Origin: DAINPP01 sp963667315
GTDB taxonomy: Bacteria > Thermotogota > Thermotogae > MWEM01
NCBI GenBank assembly: GCA_963667315.1
Contig: OY763325.1
Location: 2,108,001 to 2,172,000, forward strand
DNA: 64,000 nucleotides
Direction of reading: 5' to 3'
Shown here: in pieces, positions 1-8,000 of the stretch
Layout of the letters: the number at the start of each line of letters is the position of its first letter
How positions within the stretch are numbered: the stretch's first letter is position 1
Position numbers and translations under genes: made by a program
The notes under the pieces: model-generated
Database searches by the model: none
What the model saw: the letters and a program-made list of their open reading frames with translations, nothing else
What the model was told of the DNA's origin: nothing

Positions 1-1105
1 CCCTGACGATTGAATCATCGATGAGGACAACACGTTTCCCTTCTATATTCGCCTTAAGTGCGTTCATCTTGACATGAACGGAATGTTCCCGCATCTCCTG
101 AGTCGGTGCGATAAATGTCCTGCCGATATACTTATTCTTAATCAATCCGATTTTATACGGGATTCTGGAATAAGCGGCATAACCAACTGCCGCCGGAATG
201 CCGGAGTCGGGCACACCCGTTACGATATCCGCCTCGACCGGATGTGCCCGGGCAAGTACTTCTCCGGCAAGTTCTCGAGCCTTGTAGACATCAATCCCAT
301 CAATTCTGCTGTCGGGACGGGCAAAATAGATATATTCAAAGGAACAGGTTGCCAGTTTGGTCAGTTCCACTTCATAGATTGATTCCAGACCCTCTTCACT
401 GATCATAACGATTTCTCCCGGTTTGACATCTCTCACAAACTCCGCACCGACCGAATCGAATGCACAACTTTCCGAGGAGAGAAAATACTTCCCCTCTTTC
501 TTTCCAATACAAAGGGGTCTGATACCGTAGGGATCTCTTGCACCGATCATCCCCTTTTCCGTGAGAATAACGATGGCATAGGACCCTTTTACAGCCTGCA
601 TGGCTTCCGTAACCGCTCGCTTAAATCCGTGCTTTGCACTTCTTGCAATGAGACTCAACAGCACCTCGGAATCTGATGTCGATTGGAAGATAACCCCGCC
701 ATCTTCAAGCAGATCCCGCAGAACATCTGCGTTGACAAGCGTTCCGTTATGAGCGACTGCGATCGTTCCAAGTTTATAATTAACGGTGATGGGCTGAGCG
801 TTCGTTATCTTGCTGCTGCCCTTTGTCGAATACCGGACATGCCCTATAGCACCATGCCCTTTCATCGACTCCAGTTTTTCCTTTGAGAAGCCATCTGCCA
901 CAAGTCCCATGGATTTCTTACATTCAACCGTCTGACCATCCGTATAGGCAATCCCGCAACTTTCCTGTCCTCTGTGTTGAAGCGCATATAAACCATAGTA
1001 GGTCATAATGGATGTGTTCTCCGCTGTTAACTGTGTATCAAAAACACCGAACACACCACATTCTTCCTGAAATTTATCTATTTCAACCAGATTATTTATG
1101 CACAT
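1..1105 (-). CDS. purF: Amidophosphoribosyltransferase PurF (C-terminus cut by window edge)
   Basis: First committed step of purine synthesis: PRPP plus glutamine gives phosphoribosylamine. Translating the minus strand from an ATG at 1103-1105 gives an open frame to the window edge. A short propeptide precedes EECGVFGVF, whose Cys is the family's glutaminase nucleophile. Then come ALQHRGQES and GHVRYSTKG. Near the edge is the PRPP-binding motif VVLIDDSIVRG. About 368 residues are present; the family usually has 440-500. The start lies just after the purC stop, so it is co-transcribed with purE-purC. Identity is firm; only the C-terminus is missing. Confidence 0.93.
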   Translation of the reverse strand, partial: MCINNLVEIDKFQEECGVFGVFDTQLTAENTSIMTYYGLYALQHRGQESCGIAYTDGQTVECKKSMGLVADGFSKEKLESMKGHGAIGHVRYSTKGSSKITNAQPITVNYKLGTIAVAHNGTLVNADVLRDLLEDGGVIFQSTSDSEVLLSLIARSAKHGFKRAVTEAMQAVKGSYAIVILTEKGMIGARDPYGIRPLCIGKKEGKYFLSSESCAFDSVGAEFVRDVKPGEIVMISEEGLESIYEVELTKLATCSFEYIYFARPDSRIDGIDVYKARELAGEVLARAHPVEADIVTGVPDSGIPAAVGYAAYSRIPYKIGLIKNKYIGRTFIAPTQEMREHSVHVKMNALKANIEGKRVVLIDDSIVR

Positions 1106-1106
1106 A

Positions 1107-1820
1107 TTAATTCTCTTTGTTGATTCTTTCGAGCAGTTCTTTGTATGTATCTGTAAGGTTTCCAAGATCACGTCTGAAAACATCTTTATCAAGTTTCTTT
1201 CCCGTTTCAATATCCCAAAATCTGCAGGTATCCGGTGAAATTTCATCTGCAAGCAGGATGTCACCCGCTTTGTTCTTCCCGAATTCCAGCTTAAAATCGA
1301 TGAGTTGGATGTTCATTTTTGCGAAGAATTCCTTGAGCAGTTCGTTGACCTTGCTGGCAACGGCATAAATTACTTCAAGTTCTTCAAAAGTTGTAATCCC
1401 CATTGCAACCGCATGATAATCGTTCATAAGCGGATCGCCAAGATCATCCCTCTTGTAGCTGAGCTCCAGGACTCTTACTTTCAGGGCTGTTCCCTCTTCC
1501 AGGCCATATCGCTTCGCCATGCTGCCTGCTGCAACATTTCTCACGATGACTTCCAGTGGTACAATAGCCACTTTTTCACAGAGTTGTTCCCTGTCGTTTA
1601 GCTTTTCAACAAAATGTGTCTTAACCCCTGCCTTTTCCAGCATATCAAAGATAATCGATGTGATCGTGTTGTTCAGGACACCTTTTTCACTGATCGTGTC
1701 TTTCTTTTCCCCGTTGAATGCCGTCGCATCATCTTTGTAATGGACGATTACCTTTGTTGCATCATCTGTCTCGAAAATCTTCTTTGCCTTACCCTCGTAA
1801 AGTTGTTCAAGTTTTGTCAT
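1107..1820 (-). CDS. purC: SAICAR synthetase PurC
   Basis: Phosphoribosylaminoimidazole-succinocarboxamide synthase joins CAIR with aspartate using ATP in purine synthesis. The 237-residue length is normal for a single-domain enzyme. Typical segments are YEGKAKKIF near the N-terminus (ATP-binding loop), VPLEVIVRN in the middle, and LIDFKLEFG followed by LADEISPDTCRFWD near the C-terminus. Two ATGs stand in tandem (1823 and 1820). The GGAGG sits about five bases before the second, so I prefer 1820. It lies between purE and purF in one minus-strand operon. Confidence 0.95.
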   Translation of the reverse strand: MTKLEQLYEGKAKKIFETDDATKVIVHYKDDATAFNGEKKDTISEKGVLNNTITSIIFDMLEKAGVKTHFVEKLNDREQLCEKVAIVPLEVIVRNVAAGSMAKRYGLEEGTALKVRVLELSYKRDDLGDPLMNDYHAVAMGITTFEELEVIYAVASKVNELLKEFFAKMNIQLIDFKLEFGKNKAGDILLADEISPDTCRFWDIETGKKLDKDVFRRDLGNLTDTYKELLERINKEN

Positions 1821-1845
1821 CATGTCCTCCGTTTAAATTAAGTAG

Positions 1846-1864
1846 GGGCAGATATCATCTGCCC
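1846..1864. repeat. Perfect palindrome between purE and purC
   Basis: GGGCAGAT and ATCTGCCC face each other across three bases in the 57-base gap between purE and purC. There is no T-run, so it is not a standard terminator. It may be an mRNA stability or processing hairpin. It resembles other GGGCA...TGCCC palindromes near 22475 and 48538. Confidence 0.6.
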
Positions 1865-1879
1865 ATTTATGTTTATCTA

Positions 1880-2365
1880 TTATTTTAAAAGTTCCTCAAT
1901 CCGTTCATTTTCTGCAAGTATGGCCTTTTTCTTTACTTCTCGACTTTCTATAAGCTTGGCTCTGAGTGATGGTTCCCTTGCTGCGAGCATCTGAACCGCC
2001 AGTATGGCTGCATTCCTTCCCCTGTCGATTCCCACACAGGCTACCGGAATTCCCGGCGGCATCTGAACAATTGAAAGAAGTGCATCTTCCCCATTCAACG
2101 CCGCTGAAACCGGAACCCCAATAACCGGTCTGACGGTGTGTGAAGCGATGACACCGGGAAGATGTGCCGCAAGGCCGGCTCCCGCAATAAAGACTTCCAC
2201 CCCATCATTTTCCATCTCAACGATTCTTTCTTTCAGATATTCCGGCATTCTATGCGCCGAAATGATCGCCGGAATGTATTCAACGCCATATGAATCGAGC
2301 GTATCCGTTACCTTTTTCATAATCCTGGCATCAGAAGAACTGCCAAAAATAACACCTGCTTTCAT
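1880..2365 (-). CDS. purE: N5-CAIR mutase PurE (class I)
   Basis: Catalytic subunit that converts N5-carboxyaminoimidazole ribonucleotide to CAIR. The 161-residue length fits. Visible family motifs are GSSSD at residues 8-12, SAHRMPE around 40 (the catalytic His region) and GAGLAAHLPG around 62-71. No purK is seen beside it, so whether it uses N5-CAIR or free CO2 cannot be settled here. The ATG is preceded by GGAGGG. This is the first gene of purE-purC-purF, directly downstream of a riboswitch and terminator. Confidence 0.95.
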   Translation of the reverse strand: MKAGVIFGSSSDARIMKKVTDTLDSYGVEYIPAIISAHRMPEYLKERIVEMENDGVEVFIAGAGLAAHLPGVIASHTVRPVIGVPVSAALNGEDALLSIVQMPPGIPVACVGIDRGRNAAILAVQMLAAREPSLRAKLIESREVKKKAILAENERIEELLK

Positions 2366-2377
2366 TTACAACCCTCC

Positions 2378-2424
2378 AAAAAAAATATACCTCACCATGG
2401 GTAATCCCATGATGAGGTATATTT
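2378..2424 (-). terminator. Riboswitch-controlled terminator before purE
   Basis: On the minus strand an 11-12 bp stem (AAATATACCTCA at the 5' arm, TGAGGTATATTT at the 3' arm) with an inner CATGGG/CCCATG extension is followed by a run of T. It ends about 13 bases before the purE start. The 3' arm contains ACCCAT, complementary to ATGGGT in the 3' strand of riboswitch helix P1, so an antiterminator can be drawn. Confidence 0.85.
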
Positions 2425-2470
2425 ACATCTATAAACATGATGCTATTATCTACCGCTCATTCAAAGAATC

Positions 2471-2541
2471 CACCCATAGTAAGAAGATTTACGGTCTTCT
2501 TGTAGAGACCACCGGACCCTATTTCCGGTGTTATACGGATG
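2471..2541 (-). ncRNA. Purine riboswitch aptamer, guanine-type
   Basis: The minus-strand RNA folds as a purine riboswitch. P1 is CATCCGTA with TATGGGTG (8 bp including wobbles). J1/2 begins TAA. P2 is ACCGGA with TCCGGT. J2/3 is GTCTCTACA (family TTTCTAC). P3 is AGAAGA with TCTTCT, with loop CCGTAAA. J3/1 reads TACTATG. The base at the specificity position is C, as in guanine riboswitches of the xpt type; adenine switches have T. With the terminator downstream it should turn purE-purC-purF off when guanine or hypoxanthine is plentiful. Confidence 0.9.
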
Positions 2542-2566
2542 AGTATATATAGACCTTTTCCGGTCG

Positions 2567-2594
2567 ATTATAGCATACTCATAAAAAAGGTCAA
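2567..2594 (-). promoter_or_regulatory. Promoter of the pur operon
   Basis: On the minus strand, -35 TTGACC (2589-2594) and -10 TATAAT (2567-2572) are separated by 16 bases, with TGC just before the -10 (extended -10). The start point would lie near 2560, about 20 bases before the riboswitch P1. Confidence 0.8.
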
Positions 2595-2666
2595 TAGCTA
2601 TCAAAGAGCATTTTCATATTCTTAATATTTGTTAATGTTAAAAATCAGGTGATTCCTTTATCACAC

Positions 2667-3761
2667 CTATTTTGACACTTTCCTGAAAAGCGCCTCAAAG
2701 AAAACAATATCAAAGTCTCCCGGTGTCTTCTTCTTTTTCTGCGATGCCATCGTCATCTTTGCCCATGTTCTGATCTCTTCTTCGGTGATATCCACTTTGG
2801 TTAGAACACCAAACGCATTCAACCAGGATTCAAACGCTTCCATATCTTTGAATGGATAGATACAATTCTGAACCCTGTCCGGATATTTTTCTTCTACCCG
2901 TCTGAGAACATCTACCATGAACATCCCGTTTGCAATACCGTGTTTGACACCTTTGAAAGAAGACAACGGATAACCGGCCGAATGGATGATCGTCGTTCCG
3001 TAATGTGAAATAACGATTCCGGCATAAAGGGAAGCATTCTGGATATCCTCTCGCGCTTTAAAATCTGTTGGATTTTTTTCAAGTTTAAAAAGATTTTCTT
3101 TAATCAGCTGATTTGCCTTATGTGCATACATCTGAACCATGGGATTCGTACCAAAATTTTTTAATTCTCCCTCTACGGCATGTGAAAGGGCATCTATCGC
3201 GGTCGAGATCGTAATACTCCCGGGCATTGTAAACGTATATCTCGGATCAAGAAAACTGTAAACGGGGAATATATCGTCGGAGGCAAAACCACTCTTGTTG
3301 TTAAAACGATTTGTCAGGATCGCATAAGGTGTGATCTCACTCCCTGTCCCGGATGTTGTCGGAATCGCTATGATCGGAAAAGAAGAGGGATTGGCGTTGA
3401 TAAAGAGATCTTCCGGTTTGTATCCCGGGTTCAAAGCCAGAACTGCCATCGCTTTACCTGCATCAAGCGGACTGCCACCGCCAATGGCCACACAGACTCT
3501 CGCTCCCGATTCACGCATCCGCTCAGCCCCCTTTTCAACCGTCGCAAAAGAGGGGTTTTCCTCTACCTCATCGAAGAGTGTATAGGCTATCTTCGATTTT
3601 TCAAGAACGGTCAAAACATCTTCCAGAGCACCGGAAGCTTTTGCTGAATGTTTCCCTGTCACGATAAACACCTTTTGACCGAATTCAGAGAATACTGTAT
3701 CGTTCTTTAACACACATTTTTCACCCTGAAAAATTTTTACAGGTATATCATATTGCCACAT
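2667..3761 (-). CDS. Iron-containing alcohol dehydrogenase
   Basis: NAD(P)-dependent group III alcohol dehydrogenase, interconverting a small alcohol and its aldehyde; the substrate cannot be told from sequence. The 364-residue length is typical. The cofactor motif GGGSPLDAGKA lies near residue 100 and the family signature TTSGTGSE near 140. Metal ligands appear as IDALSHAVEG (Asp and His) and then HSAGYPLSSFKGVKHG (two His). It appears monocistronic: a terminator lies upstream at 3783-3812. The ATG is preceded by GGGGG. Confidence 0.9.
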   Translation of the reverse strand: MWQYDIPVKIFQGEKCVLKNDTVFSEFGQKVFIVTGKHSAKASGALEDVLTVLEKSKIAYTLFDEVEENPSFATVEKGAERMRESGARVCVAIGGGSPLDAGKAMAVLALNPGYKPEDLFINANPSSFPIIAIPTTSGTGSEITPYAILTNRFNNKSGFASDDIFPVYSFLDPRYTFTMPGSITISTAIDALSHAVEGELKNFGTNPMVQMYAHKANQLIKENLFKLEKNPTDFKAREDIQNASLYAGIVISHYGTTIIHSAGYPLSSFKGVKHGIANGMFMVDVLRRVEEKYPDRVQNCIYPFKDMEAFESWLNAFGVLTKVDITEEEIRTWAKMTMASQKKKKTPGDFDIVFFEALFRKVSK

Positions 3762-3782
3762 CTTCTTTCCCCCTTTAAATGT

Positions 3783-3812
3783 AAAAAAAGAGGCTCAATA
3801 TCAAGCCTCTTT
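3783..3812 (-). terminator. Terminator after the 3834-4421 gene
   Basis: AAAGAGGCT and AGCCTCTTT form a 9 bp stem with an eight-base loop. On the minus strand it is followed by a run of seven T, just downstream of the outer-membrane protein gene. Confidence 0.88.
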
Positions 3813-3833
3813 CATTATAATAATTTTGACATT

Positions 3834-4421
3834 TTAGAATCTGATTGTTATCCCCAGTTCGATAGGAATGGAATTAAACATAACATTCCCCGCTGCGCCA
3901 CCTTCTGTAGCGGAAGCAATTGTGTAATTCCTCAGTTCATAACCTGCACCGAGTGATACGGTAAATCCACCAATATCATAACCGACACCAAATTTAGCCT
4001 TCACCATATACCCCATATGGGACATATCCATAAATGAAACACCACCGATAAGGTTTGCCTTAAGCATAACCGGTTCGAGAGGATAAGTGTAATCTACTCC
4101 GATGATACCATCAATTGCATACTGCATACTGGTATCCGTTCCGGCTTTTGTATAAGTGATGTTACCTGACATGGGAATCGCTCCACCAATTCCGCCACCG
4201 ATTGAAAATCCATCTGCAATCTCATAATCAACCAATAATCCGAGATCTATGAAACTTGTGCTCGTCGTTGAAGACTCTTTCGTAATCGTTACATCCGAAC
4301 CGTCTGCAGTAATCGTGTTAATACCAAGATTGTACCCAACATACACATCCGTACCGAGCTGTGCCATCCCAAGCGTTGAAACCGCAAGCACAACCGCAAA
4401 CAAAACAATAATTTTTTTCAT
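3834..4421 (-). CDS. Small secreted outer-membrane beta-barrel-type protein
   Basis: The 195-residue protein begins with a signal peptide (MKKIIVLFAVVLAVSTLGMA, cleavage after AQ or MA). Alternating hydrophobic strands rich in Gly and aromatic residues follow, such as VYVGYNLG, FSIGGGIGG and FTVSLGAGYEL. It ends LGITIRF; a C-terminal Phe is the usual BAM recognition end of outer-membrane barrels. The size suggests an eight-strand OmpA/OmpW-like barrel. Function is unknown. It stands alone with its own terminator. Confidence 0.7.
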   Translation of the reverse strand: MKKIIVLFAVVLAVSTLGMAQLGTDVYVGYNLGINTITADGSDVTITKESSTTSTSFIDLGLLVDYEIADGFSIGGGIGGAIPMSGNITYTKAGTDTSMQYAIDGIIGVDYTYPLEPVMLKANLIGGVSFMDMSHMGYMVKAKFGVGYDIGGFTVSLGAGYELRNYTIASATEGGAAGNVMFNSIPIELGITIRF

Positions 4422-4522
4422 CTATAACCCCCCAATCTTTGTTTTCTACATTTCTCAGACGTATTATACAATAAAAAAACTGCTTATTGCAAAAAAACAT
4501 TAAATTTGTGGGAGAAATCGAC

Positions 4523-4975
4523 TTATTCTTTTTCCGTTTCTATTCTCCTGTTCCATTCTTCTACGATCTTGTTAAACTCTTCATCATCCTCAACAACGGA
4601 CACTATTCTGTCGCCTTCTTCTTCGCCTTCATCAACAAAGACAAAAACCTCAAGCTCTTCATTTTCAAAGGGATTTACAAGGATTCCTTCTTCCTCTTCC
4701 TCTTCATTGAGATCAAGTTCCATTGTGATGATGTATTTTTTCCCCTCTTTTTCAAATTCATCGAGACAGGCATAAAAATGTTCATTGCCCTCTTCATCCA
4801 TTATGCCAAGCATCGGAAGCTCTTCATCATGATCGTGATCACAATTGCAGTTTCCATCACAGTCGCAGTCATCATGGTCATGGTCGTGACCGTGATATCC
4901 ATCATGATTACAACCGCATTGACATGTTTTCTCTTCTTCCTGAATCTGTTCATTCTTCATTTCTTCATTACTCAT
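4523..4975 (-). CDS. DUF1292-family acidic protein with His/Cys/Asp-rich insertion
   Basis: The C-terminal two thirds match the DUF1292 (YrzB-like) pattern: DEEGNEHFYACLDEFEKEGKKY, then an acidic EEEEEE stretch, then VEDDEEFNKIVEEW. The role of the family is unknown. The N-terminal about 50 residues hold an unusual run of Cys, His and Asp (CQCGCNHDG, HGHDHDHDD, CDCDGNCNC), which looks metal-binding. No signal peptide. A longer frame opens at 5005, but the ATG at 4975 has the better ribosome binding site (GAGGT), giving 150 residues. Confidence 0.72.
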   Translation of the reverse strand: MSNEEMKNEQIQEEEKTCQCGCNHDGYHGHDHDHDDCDCDGNCNCDHDHDEELPMLGIMDEEGNEHFYACLDEFEKEGKKYIITMELDLNEEEEEEGILVNPFENEELEVFVFVDEGEEEGDRIVSVVEDDEEFNKIVEEWNRRIETEKE

Positions 4976-5006
4976 CTTCTTACCTCGCTTCAATTTAAGA
5001 ATCAAT

Positions 5007-5030
5007 CCCCATCATCTTTCGATGATGGGG
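5007..5030. terminator. Hairpin between opp operon end and the DUF1292 gene
   Basis: CCCCATCATC and GATGATGGGG form a perfect 10 bp stem with a four-base loop. It lies just downstream of oppF (minus). The T-rich tail is weak on the minus strand and stronger, but offset, on the plus strand. Confidence 0.55.
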
Positions 5031-5045
5031 GATATGTTTTTTTAT

Positions 5046-6080
5046 TTATTCTGCAAAATGACAGGCAACAAAATGCCCGCTTCTTTTCTCATCAAATACC
5101 GGATCATCCGTTGAACAGATATCCTTTGCGATTGGACATCTCGTATGGAAACGACAACCGCTCGGCGGGTTTATCGGACTGGGTACGTCGCCTTCCAGAA
5201 TGACTCTGTTTTTGTCATGTGTTGGATCTGGAATCGGAATAGCCGAGATAAGCGCCTTCGTATACGGATGCATCGGATTATCAAACAAGGAATGCTTATC
5301 CGTCATCTCAACAATCTTTCCCAGGTACATAACGGCAATTCTGTCAGAAATATGTTTAACAACAGCCAGATCATGTGCGATAAACAAAAAGGTCAGGCCA
5401 AGCTCTTCCTGAATATCGTTCAGGAGATTGATAACCTGTGCCTGGATCGAAACATCCAGAGCCGAGACCGCTTCATCACAGACGATCAACTTCGGTTCAA
5501 CGGCAAGTGCCCTTGCAATACCGATTCTCTGTCTCTGTCCGCCACTGAATTCATGTGGATATCGGTACATGTGATCGACGGAAAGTCCAACCTTTTTCAT
5601 TAAATCTGCAACTCTATCGTTCAATTCACTGCCACTTGCGATGTTATGCGTTCTCATCCCTTCGGCAATGATATTTTTAACTCTCATCCTCGGGTTAAGG
5701 GAACTGTATGGATCCTGAAAGATCATCTGCACATCTTTCCTCAGATTCCTGAGTGCTCTCCCCCTGAGTCTGAAAATATCCGAACCCTCACCGACAAATC
5801 CGGGCAGCTGCTCATCAGCATCTTCGTCTCCCGGCATCTTCAATATTGCCGAACCGGATGTGGCATCATAAAGTCTCAGAAGCGTCATACCGGCTGTCGT
5901 TTTCCCACAACCGGACTCTCCAACCATCCCCAGTGTCTCGCCATCATAAATATGAAAACTGATATCATCAACGGCCTTTACATGCGCAACAGTTCTCTTG
6001 AATACTCCCGCCTTGATCGGGAAGTACTTCACCATATTGTTAACTTGAAGCAACACCTCTTTGTTTTTTACATCCGTCAC
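5046..6080 (-). CDS. oppF: Oligopeptide-type ABC transporter ATPase (OppF/DppF)
   Basis: Cytoplasmic ATPase subunit of the Opp/Dpp importer. Walker A GESGCGKTT at residues 54-62, Q-loop FQDP, signature LSGGQRQRIGIARAL, Walker B LIVCDEAVSALD, and H-loop AHDLAVVKH. The C-terminal oligopeptide-transporter extension has spaced cysteines (GCRFHTRCPIAKDIC and a late Cys), like family members that bind an iron-sulfur cluster. Between Walker A and the Q-loop about 25 extra residues (acidic, then GEGSD) are inserted compared with usual OppF. It overlaps oppD by 4 bases. Confidence 0.9.
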   Translation of the reverse strand: MTDVKNKEVLLQVNNMVKYFPIKAGVFKRTVAHVKAVDDISFHIYDGETLGMVGESGCGKTTAGMTLLRLYDATSGSAILKMPGDEDADEQLPGFVGEGSDIFRLRGRALRNLRKDVQMIFQDPYSSLNPRMRVKNIIAEGMRTHNIASGSELNDRVADLMKKVGLSVDHMYRYPHEFSGGQRQRIGIARALAVEPKLIVCDEAVSALDVSIQAQVINLLNDIQEELGLTFLFIAHDLAVVKHISDRIAVMYLGKIVEMTDKHSLFDNPMHPYTKALISAIPIPDPTHDKNRVILEGDVPSPINPPSGCRFHTRCPIAKDICSTDDPVFDEKRSGHFVACHFAE

Positions 6081-7096
6081 GCTTTTTCACCAGCCTTTGC
6101 AGCCTTCTTGGCTTCCTCCAGTTTATCGATGTAGAAACATCTGGCAAAATGCTTGCCTTCAACTTCAACGATCGGTGGTTCTTCTTTCAAACATCTTTCC
6201 TGTTTGAATTTGCATCTGGTATTGAACTTGCATCCCTCCGGGAAATGCAATGGATCCGGCACAACCCCGGGTATATTATATAATGATTCCTGTTCGATAT
6301 CAAGCCTCGGAATGGCGTTCAACAGCCCCCAGGTATACGGATGTTTCGGGTTTTTGAACAACGATACGGCATCCGCATATTCAACAACCTTACCGGCATA
6401 CATAACAACAACTCTGTCCGCCACTTCGGCAATAACACCGAGATCATGTGTGATCATAACAATTGACATCCCGTATTCATCCTGAAGACTCTTCATCAAT
6501 TCAAGAATCTGTGCCTGAATTGTAACATCCAAAGCGGTTGTCGGTTCATCGGCAATCAGGAGATTCGGATTACAGGAGAGTGACATGGCGATCATCGCTC
6601 TTTGTCTCATTCCCCCGGAAAGTTCATGTGGATATTCATCCACTCTCTTCGTCGGTTCCGGAATCCCAACCTTTCTGAGCATTTCTATCGCCATTTCATG
6701 CGCTTCATCCTTTTTCTTTCCCTGATGCAGCATGATGGCTTCTTCTATCTGATCTCCAATCGTGAAAACAGGATTCAAAGCGGTCATTGGTTCCTGGAAG
6801 ATCATGGCAATATCATTTCCTCTGATCTTCATCATATCACTCTCGGAAAGATCGGGCAGCGAAGTCCCGTTAAACTTTATTTCTCCCTGTACGATAGCAT
6901 TACTCTCAAGTAATCTCATGATGGAAAGTGAATTAACACTCTTTCCACAACCGGATTCGCCAACAATCCCGAGCGTTTCTCCGGGGAATACTTCGTAACT
7001 AATACCATCTACAGCCTTTACGATTCCATCTTCTGTCTTAAAGTACGTCTTCAGATCCTTTACTTCAAGAAGTGGTTGTTTAGCTTTATTCATCAT
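6077..7096 (-). CDS. oppD: Oligopeptide-type ABC transporter ATPase (OppD/DppD)
   Basis: Second ATPase of the same importer. Walker A GESGCGKS near residue 50, Q-loop FQEPMTALNP, signature LSGGMRQRAMIAMSL, Walker B LLIADEPTTALD. The C-terminal extension GCKFNTRCKFKQERC plus a later ARC gives the four-Cys pattern of the DppD/OppD family. There are two possible ATGs (7096 and 7093) behind AGGTGAT. The overlap with oppF and the 10-base gap to oppC show one operon. Confidence 0.92.
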   Translation of the reverse strand: MMNKAKQPLLEVKDLKTYFKTEDGIVKAVDGISYEVFPGETLGIVGESGCGKSVNSLSIMRLLESNAIVQGEIKFNGTSLPDLSESDMMKIRGNDIAMIFQEPMTALNPVFTIGDQIEEAIMLHQGKKKDEAHEMAIEMLRKVGIPEPTKRVDEYPHELSGGMRQRAMIAMSLSCNPNLLIADEPTTALDVTIQAQILELMKSLQDEYGMSIVMITHDLGVIAEVADRVVVMYAGKVVEYADAVSLFKNPKHPYTWGLLNAIPRLDIEQESLYNIPGVVPDPLHFPEGCKFNTRCKFKQERCLKEEPPIVEVEGKHFARCFYIDKLEEAKKAAKAGEKA

Positions 7097-7106
7097 ATCA
7101 CCTCAA

Positions 7107-7985
7107 TCATTTCATCTTCGGGTCAAATGTATCTCGCAAACCGTCTCCAACGAGATTCCATGCCAGAACAAATAATATCATGGCAACACCCGGATATGCA
7201 ATAGCAAACCAAGATTTGTCAAGCTGCGTCATCCAGTTTCTGGAATAACTCAGTATAGTTCCCCAGTCTGCATAACCCGGCTCTGCTCCCACACCGAGGA
7301 AGCTGAGTGAAGCAGCTGTAATAACCAGTGAACCAATTCTCATACTGATCTGAACAACAACCGGGAATATGGTGTTGGGTAAAATATGTTTGAAGATAAT
7401 CTTCCCATCTCCAATTCCAAGCGCCTTTGCAGCCAATACATACTGTTCGGACTTTGCCTGAAGAATGTTACCTCTGATCAATCTGGCAACTCTCATCCAA
7501 CCAAAGATAACCAGGGCAATCATAACATTGTCAAGGCCTTTTCCGAGAATCGTCGTCATGATCATAGCCGCTACCAGGAACGGTATGGACATGAAGATAT
7601 CGGTGATTCTCATCATGACTTCATCTACCCAGCCTCCAAAATAGGCGGATATTGATCCGACAATAACGCCTATCACAGCGGATAAGAGCGAAACAACCAG
7701 ACCGATGTTAAAGGCAGCCCTTGTTCCCCAGACAACACCGTAGAAAATATCTCTTCCACCGATAACACCGAATGGATGATCGGCAGATGGTGCCTGAGGT
7801 GCTGAACTCCATGTCGCTATAGGGATTTTGTAAGGATCCGCCCCCGCCTTTGGCGGGCAGATTACCGGTGCCATAACAGCTATGATAATGAAGAAGATCA
7901 AAAGTACCGTTCCTAAAATGTTGGTGGGACTTTTAAAATATCTTTTGAGCATTCTTCTCGCTTCTGTTCTCTTTACTGATGCCAT
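7107..7985 (-). CDS. oppC: Oligopeptide-type ABC transporter permease (OppC/DppC)
   Basis: Inner-membrane permease of 292 residues. An N-terminal membrane segment (LGTVLLIFFIIIAVMAPVI) is followed by a periplasmic loop and the binding-protein-dependent transport domain. The coupling-helix region AAKALGIGDGKIIFKHILPN is the EAA-like loop that contacts the ATPase. Ends GDGLRDTFDPKMK, as is usual for DppC. Partner of OppB upstream. Confidence 0.9.
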   Translation of the reverse strand: MASVKRTEARRMLKRYFKSPTNILGTVLLIFFIIIAVMAPVICPPKAGADPYKIPIATWSSAPQAPSADHPFGVIGGRDIFYGVVWGTRAAFNIGLVVSLLSAVIGVIVGSISAYFGGWVDEVMMRITDIFMSIPFLVAAMIMTTILGKGLDNVMIALVIFGWMRVARLIRGNILQAKSEQYVLAAKALGIGDGKIIFKHILPNTIFPVVVQISMRIGSLVITAASLSFLGVGAEPGYADWGTILSYSRNWMTQLDKSWFAIAYPGVAMILFVLAWNLVGDGLRDTFDPKMK

Positions 7986-8000
7986 ATCACAACACCCCCA

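Noticed and set aside
4487..5203. 238-residue plus-strand frame opposite the DUF1292 gene
   Set aside because: Its phenylalanine-rich translation is the antisense of Glu/Lys codons in the acidic protein.
7845..7865. CCCGCC...GGCGGG palindrome
   Set aside because: It lies inside the coding sequence of oppC and encodes ordinary residues (CPPKAGAD).
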